Shown here: positions 17,293 to 25,485 of the stretch, in pieces
How the letters are laid out: the number at the start of each line of letters is the position of its first letter
How positions within the stretch are numbered: position 1 is the stretch's first letter
Origin: an uncultured Chthonomonas sp.
Lineage (GTDB): Bacteria > Armatimonadota > Chthonomonadetes > Chthonomonadales > CAJBBX01
Assembly: GCA_903951425.1 (NCBI GenBank)
Contig: CAJBBX010000005.1
Location: 1 to 64,000, forward strand
DNA: 64,000 bases
Direction of reading: 5' to 3'
Program-made: the position numbers and the translations under genes
The notes under the pieces: generated by a model
What the model was told of the DNA's origin: nothing
The model's database searches: none
The model's input: the letters and a program-made list of their open reading frames with translations, nothing else

Positions 17293-17904
17293 CTAGAGCA
17301 CGCCCTTGGTGGATGGTACGCGGCCGGTGGCGTCTACCCGCTCGATGGCGGCGTGCATGGCCCGTCCCCATGCCTTGAACGCGCCCTCGAGGACGTGGTG
17401 CATATTGGAGCCGCAGATCTGCCGGATGTGTAGCGTGAGGCCCGCGTTGGCGGCCACGGCGCGGAAGAACTCGGGCGCCATCTCGGTAGCGAACTGCCCC
17501 ACCTTGGGCCGGCTGAGATCGAGCCGCGTCACAGCCATGCCGCGGCCGCTGATATCGACGGCGCAGAGCACCAGCGACTCGTCCATGGGCACGGTGGCGT
17601 CGGCGAAGCGGCGTATACCCGCGCAGTCGCCCAGTGCCTGGCGCAGCGCCTGGCCCATCGCAATGCCTACATCCTCCACGGTGTGGTGGTCGTCGATGTG
17701 GAGGTCGCCCTCGGCCGTGACGGCCAGGTCGATGCCGCTGTGCCTCGAGAATAGCGTGAGCATGTGGTCCATGAAACCCACGCCCGTGTGGACATCGCCC
17801 CTGCCTTCGCCGTCGATCGCAAGAGCGACGCTGACGCGGGTCTCCAGCGTGTTCCTCTCGCATACGGCGGCGCGCGGAGCGGTACCGGGTTGATTGCTGC
17901 GCAT
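17293..17904 (-). CDS. hisB: Imidazoleglycerol-phosphate dehydratase
   Basis: 203 residues, monofunctional form with no N-terminal histidinol phosphatase. Metal-binding His clusters are visible: GVGFMDHMLTLFSRH, HIDDHHTVEDVGIAMGQAL, and the C-terminal ICGSNMHHVLEGAFKAWGRAM. The Shine-Dalgarno AGGAGG overlaps the hisD stop codon. A separate histidinol-phosphate phosphatase must exist; the IMPase-family gene at the end of this operon is one candidate. Confidence 0.96.
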   Translation of the reverse strand: MRSNQPGTAPRAAVCERNTLETRVSVALAIDGEGRGDVHTGVGFMDHMLTLFSRHSGIDLAVTAEGDLHIDDHHTVEDVGIAMGQALRQALGDCAGIRRFADATVPMDESLVLCAVDISGRGMAVTRLDLSRPKVGQFATEMAPEFFRAVAANAGLTLHIRQICGSNMHHVLEGAFKAWGRAMHAAIERVDATGRVPSTKGVL

Positions 17905-17916
17905 CGGGGTTTCCTC

Positions 17917-19212
17917 CTAGTCGGCGTTCGGGGCGCGGAGGCGCACGCGCACGGCCTCGGCGTGGGCATCGAAGCCCTCGGCCTCCGCCAGCGTCGTCAG
18001 GGCAGGCGCAATGGCCGCCAGGGCCTCCGGCGAGTACTGGATTACGCTGGTCTTCTTGACGAACGTGTCGACATTCAGCGGCGAGGCGAAGCGCGCGGTG
18101 CCGCTCGTCGGCAGCGTGTGGCTCGGGCCTGCGCCGTAATCCCCCACCGTCTGGGGCGTGTGGGGTCCCATCAGGATGGCGCCGGCGTTGCGCACACGCG
18201 GCAACCAGGCCAGCGGGTCCTCCACCATCAGCGCCAGATGCTCCGGTGCGCAGGCGTTCGCCATGTCGACGGCTTCCGCCAGGTCCCTGGTCACGAGGAT
18301 TGCCCCGTGGGCCGCCAGGGCCTCTTCGAGGATCGCGCGTCGGGGCAGGTTGGCGAGTTGGCGCTCCACGGCCTCCTGCACGCGCCGCGCCAGTCGCGGA
18401 CTGGGGGTGATCAGGTACGCCGCCGCATCGGTGTCATGTTCTGCCTGCACCAGCAGGTCGGCTGCCACGAACTCGGGGTTGGCGCTCTCGTCGGCCAGGA
18501 CGCAGACTTCGCTGGGCCCAGCCAGCATGTCCATGTCCGCCTGACCCCAGAGCTGTCGCTTGGCCAGATTGACGTAGACGTTGCCGGGCCCCACGATTTT
18601 GTCTACGCGGGGCGCCGTCTCGGTGCCGTAGGCCAGCGCGGCCACGGCCTGCGCGCCGCCAGCCAGGAGGATCTCGTCGGCGCCGGCGATCCGGGCCGCC
18701 AGCAGCACCAGCGGATGGACCTTGCCCGACCGGCCGCAGGGCGTGGCCACCGTAACGCGGCGCACGCCGGCCACCTTGGCGGGGATCACGCACATCAGGA
18801 CCGTACTCGGGTACGCGGCCGTGCCGCCGGGCACGTAGACGCCTACAGCGTCGAGCGGCCGAAGCATCTGGCCCACGAGGCGCCCGTCGTCGGCATGAAG
18901 CCACGACTCGCGGCGGTGGCGCTCGTGGAAGTCGCGTATGTTGGCCGCGCAAAGGTTCAGAGCTTGGCGGTGGGTGGCGGGCACGGATGCCGCGCCTGCG
19001 TCCCACTCCTCGTGCGTCACCTTCAACGCACTCAGCTCGGGGCAGTCGAAGCGTCGCCCTAGCTCAAGCAACGCGGCATCGCCTTCAGATCGGACGCGGG
19101 CGATGATGCCGCTGACCACGGCCTCCGCTTCCGGATTGTCGTGCAGCGCATCGCGCCGCATGGCGCTCTCGGCAGCTTCCCGCCCAACCACCGACACATC
19201 GAGTATCTTCAC
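17917..19212 (-). CDS. hisD: Histidinol dehydrogenase
   Basis: 431 residues, normal HisD length. It oxidises histidinol to histidine in two NAD steps. Diagnostic blocks: VPGGTAAYPSTVLM, the zinc/catalytic signature around PSEVCVLADESANPEFVAADLLVQAEHD (catalytic His near the end), and the C-terminal HTLPTSGTARFASPL. GTG start at 19212 with GGAGG about 10 bp upstream. First gene of the minus-strand run that carries hisB, hisH, hisA, sucD, mdh and an IMPase gene. Confidence 0.97.
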   Translation of the reverse strand: MKILDVSVVGREAAESAMRRDALHDNPEAEAVVSGIIARVRSEGDAALLELGRRFDCPELSALKVTHEEWDAGAASVPATHRQALNLCAANIRDFHERHRRESWLHADDGRLVGQMLRPLDAVGVYVPGGTAAYPSTVLMCVIPAKVAGVRRVTVATPCGRSGKVHPLVLLAARIAGADEILLAGGAQAVAALAYGTETAPRVDKIVGPGNVYVNLAKRQLWGQADMDMLAGPSEVCVLADESANPEFVAADLLVQAEHDTDAAAYLITPSPRLARRVQEAVERQLANLPRRAILEEALAAHGAILVTRDLAEAVDMANACAPEHLALMVEDPLAWLPRVRNAGAILMGPHTPQTVGDYGAGPSHTLPTSGTARFASPLNVDTFVKKTSVIQYSPEALAAIAPALTTLAEAEGFDAHAEAVRVRLRAPNAD

Positions 19213-19256
19213 CGGCCGGCATCCTCCGTGCGGGCCGCCTGCCCGCGCTTGGCCCC

Positions 19257-19262
19257 ATTATA
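19257..19262 (-). promoter_or_regulatory. Possible -10 element upstream of hisD
   Basis: TATAAT on the minus strand, 45 bp before the hisD GTG, is well placed for transcription start near 19250. No good -35 hexamer is seen 16-18 bp further up, so this is tentative. Confidence 0.35.
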
Positions 19263-19305
19263 CTCGGCTGCGGCCGGCGTGGCGGAGTAACCGGAGAGGC
19301 GCTCC

Positions 19306-19335
19306 TTGACTCGGTACGGCATCCGGGGGCATAAT
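19306..19335 (+). promoter_or_regulatory. Promoter of the tRNA-Gly/Arg/His cluster
   Basis: TTGACT (19306-19311) and CATAAT (19330-19335) with an 18-bp spacer. The predicted start lies a few bases before tRNA-Gly at 19348. It lies back to back with the hisD upstream region. Confidence 0.72.
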
Positions 19336-19347
19336 GGACGCTGCCAC

Positions 19348-19422
19348 GCGGGAGTAGCTCAGTGGTAGAGCTCCTGCCTTCCAAGCAGGTTGTCGCGAGT
19401 TCGAGCCTCGTCTCCCGCTCCA
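19348..19422 (+). tRNA. tRNA-Gly (TCC), CCA encoded
   Basis: Cloverleaf: acceptor GCGGGAG/CTCCCGC, D-arm with AGCTCAGTGGTAGAGCT, anticodon stem CCTGC/GCAGG with loop CTTCCAA (anticodon TCC), T-arm loop TTCGAGC, discriminator T followed by an encoded CCA. Confidence 0.96.
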
Positions 19423-19423
19423 T

Positions 19424-19496
19424 GCCCCCGTAGCTCAGTGGATAGAGCAGCTGCCTTCTAAGCAGCTTGCCGCAGGTCCGATTCCTGCCGGGGGCG
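19424..19496 (+). tRNA. tRNA-Arg (TCT)
   Basis: Acceptor GCCCCCG/CGGGGGC, anticodon stem GCTGC/GCAGC around loop CTTCTAA (anticodon TCT), T-loop TCCGATT, discriminator G. CCA is not encoded. It starts one base after tRNA-Gly, so the two are processed from one transcript. Confidence 0.95.
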
Positions 19497-19509
19497 CGTT
19501 ATGCGCTGT

Positions 19510-19584
19510 GGCGGTTGTAGCTCAGGCGGTTAGAGTGCCAGGTTGTGGCCCTGGAGGTCGTGGGTTCGAGTCCCATCAGCCGCC
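19510..19584 (+). tRNA. tRNA-His (GTG)
   Basis: Anticodon stem CCAGG/CCTGG with loop TTGTGGC (anticodon GTG). The acceptor has the extra G-1 that pairs with C73 (eight base pairs), the identity element of tRNA-His. After C73 the sequence reads CCCA, so an exact CCA is not encoded. Confidence 0.95.
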
Positions 19585-19595
19585 CCCACAGACAA

Positions 19596-19630
19596 GCCGA
19601 AGGCCCCCCGGATCCCGGGGGGCCTTCGGC
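19596..19630 (+). terminator. Intrinsic terminator after the tRNA cluster
   Basis: 15-bp GC-rich perfect stem (19596-19610 with 19616-19630), 5-nt loop, followed by GTTTGTTG. It lies between tRNA-His (+) and the converging secG (-). Confidence 0.8.
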
Positions 19631-19657
19631 GTTTGTTGAGCAACGTCGCCGAAGCGG

Positions 19658-19897
19658 CTAGCGATTCATCGTGACTGCCACGGCGATGCTGAGCACAAAG
19701 AACCCCACGCCCAGGAATCGGGTGATGTCGTTGAGCCTCTCCTCGAAGCCCGGCTTGCCCTTGAACGTGGAGGTCACTTTTCCGCCGATGACCCCGCCCA
19801 GTCCTTCGTTCTTGGTCTGCTGGATCGAGACGATGAAGATCAACGCTATGGCGAAGAGCACCTGCGCGATGCTCAGCAGCGTGTGGAAAATCTGCAC
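19658..19897 (-). CDS. secG: Preprotein translocase subunit SecG
   Basis: 79 residues with two membrane helices (about 4-24 and 57-76) joined by the cytoplasmic loop VSIQQTKNEGLGGVIGG, where SecG proteins carry QxxKxxGLxGxxGG. It assists SecYE during translocation. GTG start with AGGAG 6 bp upstream. Neighbouring genes are two TatA/B proteins, so both export routes are coded together. Confidence 0.92.
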   Translation of the reverse strand: MQIFHTLLSIAQVLFAIALIFIVSIQQTKNEGLGGVIGGKVTSTFKGKPGFEERLNDITRFLGVGFFVLSIAVAVTMNR

Positions 19898-19949
19898 TGG
19901 TCACTCCTGAGGGCCGGGGCCGCAGCCTCCGGCTGGCAATCACAAACGG

Positions 19950-20147
19950 CTAGCTATCGGACTTCTTCTCGTCCGTCGTCTTCGTGGCCTCGGGCTCTTC
20001 GTTCATGCTCTTCTTGAACTCGCGCATGCCGCTACCAAGGCCCTTCATCATCTCAGGGATCTTGCTGCCGCCGAAGAGTAGCAGTACGATCACCAAAACC
20101 ACCATCCACTGGGTGGGACTCTCGAACATGGCTAGAGGGACAGTCAT
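19950..20147 (-). CDS. tatA: Sec-independent translocase protein TatA/TatE
   Basis: 65 residues: a membrane helix ending in [27 protein letters not shown], i.e. the FG hinge and amphipathic helix of TatA, then a short acidic tail. I start at ATG 20147, which has AAGGAG about 8 bp upstream. TatC is not in the window. Confidence 0.92.
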   Translation of the reverse strand: MTVPLAMFESPTQWMVVLVIVLLLFGGSKIPEMMKGLGSGMREFKKSMNEEPEATKTTDEKKSDS

Positions 20148-20244
20148 GGTGCGTCTCCTTGCTGTCTCGGTACGCATCGGGTGCATCGGAAACCGAGCTC
20201 ATCCCGACTGAGTGTACCACAGCCCGCACGGCGCCGGCTGCGGA

Positions 20245-20628
20245 CTAGGCGGTTGGTTCATCCTCCCCCGGGGCCGTCGCGGCAGGCTTTGAGGCCTTCC
20301 GAGCCAGGTTGCCGGTGAGCGTGTAGTCTGTTAGGTCCGGCTGGTCGTCCGACGAGTGCGAGACGCCGTAGTAGGGCTCGGTGCGAGCGTAGTCCTGCGT
20401 TGGCGTGTAGGGCGGGTTTGTGCCGTCGGGCTCATGGTCGATGTTGAAGTTGCCGGCCATGTCTCGGGCAGCCTTGCGGAGGTCGCGGATCGCTGTGCCG
20501 ATCTGCTTGCCGATCTCGGGCAGCCGTTTGGGGCCGAACAGGATCAGCGCGATCATGAGCACGAGCCCGATCTGCATGGGGCTCTCGATGAACCCGAGCG
20601 CGTCCAGCACGCCATGGGTCAGCAGCAT
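20245..20628 (-). CDS. Sec-independent translocase protein TatA/TatB family
   Basis: 127 residues: membrane helix plus hinge LILFGPKRLPEIGKQIGTAIRDLRKAARDM, then a 70-residue hydrophilic acidic tail. The FGPKRLPE hinge and long tail fit TatB or a second TatA; sequence alone does not separate them. Having two TatA-type genes side by side suggests the second does the TatB job. ATG preceded by AAGGAGAT. Confidence 0.85.
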   Translation of the reverse strand: MLLTHGVLDALGFIESPMQIGLVLMIALILFGPKRLPEIGKQIGTAIRDLRKAARDMAGNFNIDHEPDGTNPPYTPTQDYARTEPYYGVSHSSDDQPDLTDYTLTGNLARKASKPAATAPGEDEPTA

Positions 20629-20640
20629 GGATATCTCCTT

Positions 20641-21579
20641 CTAGCGTAGCCGCCGCACTACGGCAAGCGCCGCGCATCTCTCTATCGCATCCAGGCGGCA
20701 CATGGCCGCGCCCATCACCTCAGCGTTGGCCGAGCCGGCGCCTACGCCATTTGCCAGACATGCCTCAACGGGCGCCCCCCGGGCATCGGCCTCACAGAAG
20801 GCGCCCAGAAAGGCGTCGCCCGAGCCCAGCGCGCTGACAAATGAGATCGGCGGCGGCTGCGCATACCAGACGCCACACCCATCCGTGTAGACTGCGCCCC
20901 GGGCTCCAAGAGTCGCCGCAACGCGCACGCCGGATCGCAACGCCAGCTCCAGCGCGGCATCTGCCGCAGATTCTACCGTGGATATCGGTAGACCCATCAG
21001 GGCCCCAAGCTCCGCTTCGTTCGGCTTCACCAGGTCCACATGCCGGTCCACGGCTTCCGCCAGCGCCGGGCCGCTCGTATCAACCGCGCACCATACGCCG
21101 GCCTTCCGGCACTCGTCCGCTATCCGCCCAACGAAGTTGTCACCAATACCCACAGGCATCCTGCCGCAGAGCGCGAGCCAGGTCGGGCGCATGTCTCTCA
21201 TACTCTGTCGTACGGCCCGAAGCAGCCTGAGCAGTTCCTGCGGCGAGACCTGGGGTCCCGGCTCGTTGACTTCCGTCTGAGTGTGCGCTTCTGGGTCGAT
21301 GATCGTGATGCATGATCGCGATTCGCCTGCCAGGCGCACTACTTTCGCAGGGATGGACTCGGCTAGGAGTGCGGCCCCGATGGCGCGGCCCGTCCGTCCG
21401 CCCAGCAGGCAGAGCGCACACGTGCGTCCTCCCAGCGTGTGGACGATACGGGAGACATTGATGCCCTTACCGCCGGCAAGCACCTGCCACTCCAGCGGCC
21501 GGTGTACGCGGTTGATCCCAAAGGGCTCGACGCGGTAGGATCGGTCCAACGCAGGGTTCGCGGTAACGGTGAGGATCAA
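20641..21579 (-). CDS. 1-phosphofructokinase family hexose kinase (PfkB superfamily)
   Basis: 312 residues of the ribokinase/PfkB fold. N-terminal ILTVTANPALDRSYRV is the LacC/FruK/PfkB start; VLAGGKGINVSRIVHTLGG is signature 1; the C-terminal catalytic segment is FVSALGSGDAFLGAF with Asp as general base (family: VGAGDS; here SALGSGDA). It likely phosphorylates fructose-1-phosphate, fructose-6-phosphate or tagatose-6-phosphate. It follows 12 bp upstream of the TatB-like gene in the same direction. No PTS genes are nearby. Confidence 0.88.
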   Translation of the reverse strand: MILTVTANPALDRSYRVEPFGINRVHRPLEWQVLAGGKGINVSRIVHTLGGRTCALCLLGGRTGRAIGAALLAESIPAKVVRLAGESRSCITIIDPEAHTQTEVNEPGPQVSPQELLRLLRAVRQSMRDMRPTWLALCGRMPVGIGDNFVGRIADECRKAGVWCAVDTSGPALAEAVDRHVDLVKPNEAELGALMGLPISTVESAADAALELALRSGVRVAATLGARGAVYTDGCGVWYAQPPPISFVSALGSGDAFLGAFCEADARGAPVEACLANGVGAGSANAEVMGAAMCRLDAIERCAALAVVRRLR

Positions 21580-21605
21580 TCTTTGTCCTGACCTCGACTG
21601 GCCTG

Positions 21606-21635
21606 TTGACAGCAGTATACCAGCAGGCGTATAAT
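21606..21635 (+). promoter_or_regulatory. Promoter of tRNA-Leu
   Basis: TTGACA (21606-21611), 18-bp spacer, TATAAT (21630-21635): both hexamers match consensus. The tRNA starts at 21656, 21 bp below. Confidence 0.85.
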
Positions 21636-21655
21636 GAGGGCGTCCGTGCCACTGT

Positions 21656-21741
21656 GCCCAGGTGGTGAAATGGCAAACACGCTAGTTTCAGGAACTAGTG
21701 CCCGTACGGGCTTGGAGGTTCGACTCCTCTCTTGGGCACCA
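21656..21741 (+). tRNA. tRNA-Leu (CAG), CCA encoded
   Basis: 86 nt with a long variable arm (GTGCCCGTACGGGCTT region), class II. Acceptor GCCCAGG/CTTGGGC, anticodon stem CTAGT/ACTAG with loop TTCAGGA (anticodon CAG), T-loop TTCGACT, discriminator A and encoded CCA. Confidence 0.96.
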
Positions 21742-21744
21742 AGG

Positions 21745-21780
21745 AAACAGGCTCCGCGCAGACGCGCGGAGCCTGTTTTT
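21745..21780 (+). terminator. Intrinsic terminator after tRNA-Leu
   Basis: 15-bp stem (21745-21759 with 21764-21778) around loop AGAC, ending in a run of T. It sits 4 bp after the tRNA CCA and before the converging propeller-protein gene. Confidence 0.9.
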
Positions 21781-21808
21781 GCATGTGGGGCCACGGCTCC
21801 CCGGTGGG

Positions 21809-23101
21809 CTACTTTGCAGGCGACCATTGGGCGTCGAAGCTGTCCCCTGCCCCCTTGGTGATGTTGACCGCGCCGGACCCGTCCGCGGCGCAGACCCACA
21901 GGTCTCGGCCCTTGGGGCCGTTCCGCCAGAACAAGATGCGCGTTCCGTCGGGAGACCAGCGCGGCATGTGGGCGTCAGCGGCCAGCACCTTCAGCTTGCC
22001 GATCTGCGCCTTGGTTTCGATGTATAACGGTTGCGACGGTTCAGCAGGCAGGACCACCAGACCAAGTAGCGTCCGGTCGTCCTCGCTGTCAAGCCGCCAT
22101 AACTCGGCCGCGATGAGCTTGTTGTCAGGCGAGACGGCGGGGTTCTCCGGCGCCACGGTGAGGCCGCGCGACACGAGGACGGGCGCCGCGGGCAGGTTCT
22201 TCTCATCGGTCCGGAAGACAAAGATGCCTGAGGCGTGGCGGCTCGTCGTCAGCGCGACGGCTAGGCGCTTGGAGTCGTTGAACCACGAAAATCCGACGCG
22301 GCCGGCCTGGGCCAGAAGGACCGGCGTCTCGGCGTCGGGATGCGGCAGGACGATCACCCCCTCAGGCTCCGACACAGCCATGCCGGCATCGCCGCTGTCG
22401 GGCGTTGATGCCCCGGGCTGCCACCAACTAGCCTTACCCACGGCGTAGGCGTTCTCGCCCTCGGTAACCTGGACGGCAGCCAGTGCGACGCCATTGGGCG
22501 ACCAAGCATACGAGATCACCGGCGGCTTCTTCAGGCCCGGATCGTCCGGTTGCGTCGGCTGGCCTTGCGTCTGGTCGTGCTCGTCGGCTCCGCCCTTGTG
22601 CGGCGGCGGGTAGACCTGTCGGATGTTCGAGCCATTGGGCGCCATGATCTTGACGGCGCCGCCTGCCAGGTAACCAACCACCTTGCCGTCGGGCCGCCAG
22701 AAGGGCAGGTCCTTGCTGGCCGAGCCGTACGACGCCTGCATGGGCTTGCCCCCGCCAAGCAGGAAGACCTGGTACGCCGGCGCTCCCTCGCTGGAGGACT
22801 CCTCTACGTAGGTGATCGACTTGCCGTCAGGCGACCATGCGGGGGCGCGCTTCCCGGCCTTGGAGTCGGTCAACCGCTTCAGTTCGCTTCCGTCGGCGTT
22901 CACCATGAAGAGGTTGACGGCCCCCGATGCGTCCTGGCTCATGAAGGCGATGCGACCGGATGTGTTGACATCGAGGGTGTCCACGCGCCCGATCACGCCA
23001 TAATTCTGTTTCCATACAAAGAATCCTACGAAAAGACCCACAAAGATTAGCAGCAGCAGCACCTTCGGTGCAGCGCCGCCGGGTGAACGTCGCACGAACA
23101 A
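21809..23101 (-). CDS. TolB-like beta-propeller (PD40) protein, membrane-anchored
   Basis: 430 residues. A membrane anchor (about 14-30, LLLLIFVGLFVGFFV) is followed by PD40/WD40-like blades: RIAFMSQDASGAVNLFMVNADGSELKRLT, APAWSPDGKSITYV, FWRPDGKVVGYL, SWFNDSKRLAVAL, MPRWSPDGTRILFWR. The SPDG turns are diagnostic of TolB-type propellers. A Gln/Pro/Gly-rich insert interrupts the middle. TTG start with GGAGG 7 bp upstream. It follows the sugar permease gene by 74 bp and may share its transcript. Binding partner unknown. Confidence 0.8.
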   Translation of the reverse strand: MFVRRSPGGAAPKVLLLLIFVGLFVGFFVWKQNYGVIGRVDTLDVNTSGRIAFMSQDASGAVNLFMVNADGSELKRLTDSKAGKRAPAWSPDGKSITYVEESSSEGAPAYQVFLLGGGKPMQASYGSASKDLPFWRPDGKVVGYLAGGAVKIMAPNGSNIRQVYPPPHKGGADEHDQTQGQPTQPDDPGLKKPPVISYAWSPNGVALAAVQVTEGENAYAVGKASWWQPGASTPDSGDAGMAVSEPEGVIVLPHPDAETPVLLAQAGRVGFSWFNDSKRLAVALTTSRHASGIFVFRTDEKNLPAAPVLVSRGLTVAPENPAVSPDNKLIAAELWRLDSEDDRTLLGLVVLPAEPSQPLYIETKAQIGKLKVLAADAHMPRWSPDGTRILFWRNGPKGRDLWVCAADGSGAVNITKGAGDSFDAQWSPAK

Positions 23102-23175
23102 CGGTGATCCTCCAGGTCCCGGACATTGGGCCGGGTGTCTTCAGATGGGTACGCGGCGCACGGTTCCGCCGGTTC

Positions 23176-24210
23176 CTAGGCCTGCACTCCCCTTCGGCGC
23201 TGCTGTAGGGCGGTCACCAGCACTGCCAGGAGCAGGATGCCGCCGACGACCGATCCGCGCCATAGATCGGGCTTGGACAACGTCAAGTTGATGGCGCTGA
23301 AGATGAGCATCAGCAGCGCCGCGCCAAGCAACGTTCCTTGGACGGTGCCCTGGCCGCCGTTGAGGTTGGCTCCACCTACAACCGAGGCCGCCACGGCGTC
23401 CAACTCATACGACTGCCCTGCCAGCGGGTCGCCCTGGCCGCCGTATGACGCCCACAGGATGCCGGCCATCCCGCCCACCAGCGCGCTGGCCCCGTAGGCG
23501 AAGAGCTTCACGCCGAAGACGTTGACGCCAGAGAGCCGCGTGGCTGTCTCGTTGGATCCTACGCTATAAATGTACCGGCCCATGCGCGTGCGCCCGAGGC
23601 AGAGCCCCGCCGTAACGGCGACGACAGCCATGATGACCACGGGCACCGGAATCGCGACAGACGAGCCCTCGAAGAGGTTTCCGTTGGCCAGGAAGAGGAG
23701 CGCCGGCCACTTCTCCAGCGTGATCGGCAACTGGTCGTTCATCACAAGCGCCTGGCTTCGCAGGATGAGCAGCGATGCCAGCGTCACCACGAATGGAGGC
23801 AGGCGCAGCAGGTGTACCATGGCCGCATGAACGGCGCCGATGCCCAGAGACATGGCCATTGTTAGCGCCGCCGCCAGCGAGACAGCCGCCCAGGGCTCCA
23901 GGACCGCGCCAAGACGTGTTACCAGCAGCGCCACCGTCATGCCGGTGAAGGCGATCAGCGAGCCCACCGACAGGTCGATGCCCGATGTGATGATCACCAG
24001 GGTCTCGCCAATGGCGATGATGGCCAGCAGCGAGACCTGGCGAGAGACGTTGAGCAGGTTGCGCTGCGAGTAGAACGCCTCGCGCGCGTCGGTGAAGAGC
24101 ATCGCCGCGCAGAGCAGCACGATGACGAAGACCACGCTGGCCTCGCGGCCAATGAGCATCCGTCGCCACCGTGCCGCGCTATCGGCCCCCGCACTGAGGG
24201 TCTGGCGCAT
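23176..24210 (-). CDS. Sugar ABC transporter permease (RbsC/XylH-like)
   Basis: 344 residues, 8-10 membrane helices, BPD_transp_2 family. Markers: SLLAIIAIGETLVIITSGIDLSVGS and VAASVVGGANLNGGQGTVQGTLLGA, the standard RbsC-type motifs that contact the ATPase. It imports a monosaccharide with the binding protein encoded immediately upstream. The stop/start junction with that gene has no gap. An RbsA-type ATPase gene is not found on either side, where it would normally be. Confidence 0.92.
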   Translation of the reverse strand: MRQTLSAGADSAARWRRMLIGREASVVFVIVLLCAAMLFTDAREAFYSQRNLLNVSRQVSLLAIIAIGETLVIITSGIDLSVGSLIAFTGMTVALLVTRLGAVLEPWAAVSLAAALTMAMSLGIGAVHAAMVHLLRLPPFVVTLASLLILRSQALVMNDQLPITLEKWPALLFLANGNLFEGSSVAIPVPVVIMAVVAVTAGLCLGRTRMGRYIYSVGSNETATRLSGVNVFGVKLFAYGASALVGGMAGILWASYGGQGDPLAGQSYELDAVAASVVGGANLNGGQGTVQGTLLGAALLMLIFSAINLTLSKPDLWRGSVVGGILLLAVLVTALQQRRRGVQA

Positions 24211-25311
24211 CTAGGTCGACTTGAGCCCTTTGGCCTTGAGGGCCTTCAGGAAGTCGGCGGCAGACTGCTTGGTGACGACCTCGACGCCGGTATCGATGTT
24301 GTTCGCATCGCGGGTCATGCCCAGCGACTTGAGTTCGCCGTCCATCTCCTCCAGGGCGGCCTTGAGCCCCTTCCGGTTGATGAGGGTTAGGAGCTTGGTC
24401 GAAAGCCTGCCGAACTCGTATGGCTTCTGGACCACGGTGGCGTCGACGAGGCCCGCGCCGAGGTTGGTCAGCGTCTTGGGCTCTCCGTCGAAGCAGAGGA
24501 TGCGGACCTTGCCCATGAGGCCGGCCTTCTGGACCTCGTCCACGATGGCCGGGCCGTTGTAGGAGTAGAGGCCGAGGAGGCCGTTCAGCTTGGCCCCGTA
24601 CTTTGTGATGGCGTCGCCTACGTTGCGGTGCGCACGGCCCACGGCGTCTTTGTCGTCCTCGTAAGGGTCCTGCAGCATGGTGAGCTTGGAGCCCTTGATG
24701 GCATCTGTGAAGCCCCGGTAGCGATCGCGGGCGTTCTGGGCGCTCATATTGCCCACGAATGCCACCAGGTTGCCGCCGTCGGGCATGAGCTTCATGGCGG
24801 CCTCGCCGGCTCGCCGACCCGCCTCGTAGTTGTTGGTGCCGATGTAAACTAGGCGCCGGCTCTTCTCCGAGTCGGAGTCGAACGTGATGACCGGAATGCC
24901 CTTCTCGATGGCCCCGTCGATGACCGGCGCGAAGGCGTCCGCCTGGATGGCCGATACCGCGATGCCGTCGACGCCCGCGGCGATGGCGTCCTCAAAGGCG
25001 CGCTTCTGCGCGTTGTTGTCGGGCTGCTGCGGCGCGAGCCAGGTGGCGTCCACCTTCAGCTCACCCTTCACATCGTCGACGCCTCGTCCCATGGCATCCC
25101 AGAAGGGCGAGATGCCGTTGGTGATGAGCCTGACGCGAAGGCTACCCTCGGGCTTGCGAGGCTGCTCGAACACGCTCGCGGTGGCGGCAGGACCGCTGGG
25201 CGTCTCAGGCTCGGCGCCCTGCTTCGTCTGTTTGCACCCGACCAACGCCAGCGCGCCGGTGAGTGCGGCGATACAGGCAAGTGCCAATGTGATGCTGAAC
25301 CTACTGGTCAT
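24211..25311 (-). CDS. Sugar ABC transporter substrate-binding lipoprotein (RbsB-like)
   Basis: 366 residues. A lipoprotein signal peptide ends at the lipobox ALVGC (about residue 26), followed by an Ala/Pro/Gly linker, then a type I periplasmic binding domain (Peripla_BP_4): VRLITNGISPFWDAMGRGVDD, GIAVSAIQADAFAPVID, IPVITFDSDSEKSRRLVYIGTNNYEAG. ATG 25311 has GGAGGG 5 bp upstream; a further ATG at 25323 is less well placed. The ligand is probably a pentose or hexose. Confidence 0.92.
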   Translation of the reverse strand: MTSRFSITLALACIAALTGALALVGCKQTKQGAEPETPSGPAATASVFEQPRKPEGSLRVRLITNGISPFWDAMGRGVDDVKGELKVDATWLAPQQPDNNAQKRAFEDAIAAGVDGIAVSAIQADAFAPVIDGAIEKGIPVITFDSDSEKSRRLVYIGTNNYEAGRRAGEAAMKLMPDGGNLVAFVGNMSAQNARDRYRGFTDAIKGSKLTMLQDPYEDDKDAVGRAHRNVGDAITKYGAKLNGLLGLYSYNGPAIVDEVQKAGLMGKVRILCFDGEPKTLTNLGAGLVDATVVQKPYEFGRLSTKLLTLINRKGLKAALEEMDGELKSLGMTRDANNIDTGVEVVTKQSAADFLKALKAKGLKST

Positions 25312-25355
25312 GTATCCCTCCATGCGGCCTCAGTGCCATCGGCCGTCCGATCCTA

Positions 25356-25384
25356 TTGACGGAACCTCGAGCGCCCAGTATGCT
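25356..25384 (+). promoter_or_regulatory. Probable promoter upstream of the membrane protein/A2M/VanW unit
   Basis: TTGACG (25356-25361), 17-bp spacer, TATGCT (25379-25384) in the 174-bp divergent gap. It would give a leader of about 95 nt before the ATG at 25486. Confidence 0.55.
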
Positions 25385-25485
25385 CTTCGTGGAGTTCTAC
25401 GCCCGTGTCTCCACCAGCGGTAGGCGACGGTATATGAACCTTACCACACTCCGGGTGAACCTTCAGGGGGCCTCAGGGGGGCCGA

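Noticed and set aside
17764-19062. Plus-strand open frame of 432 codons opposite hisB/hisD
   Set aside because: Antisense of two complete, strongly conserved his genes; no start signal.
19348-19584. tRNA cluster as integration site (attachment site) of an island
   Set aside because: No direct repeat of tRNA 3' ends, integrase or composition change was seen on either side.
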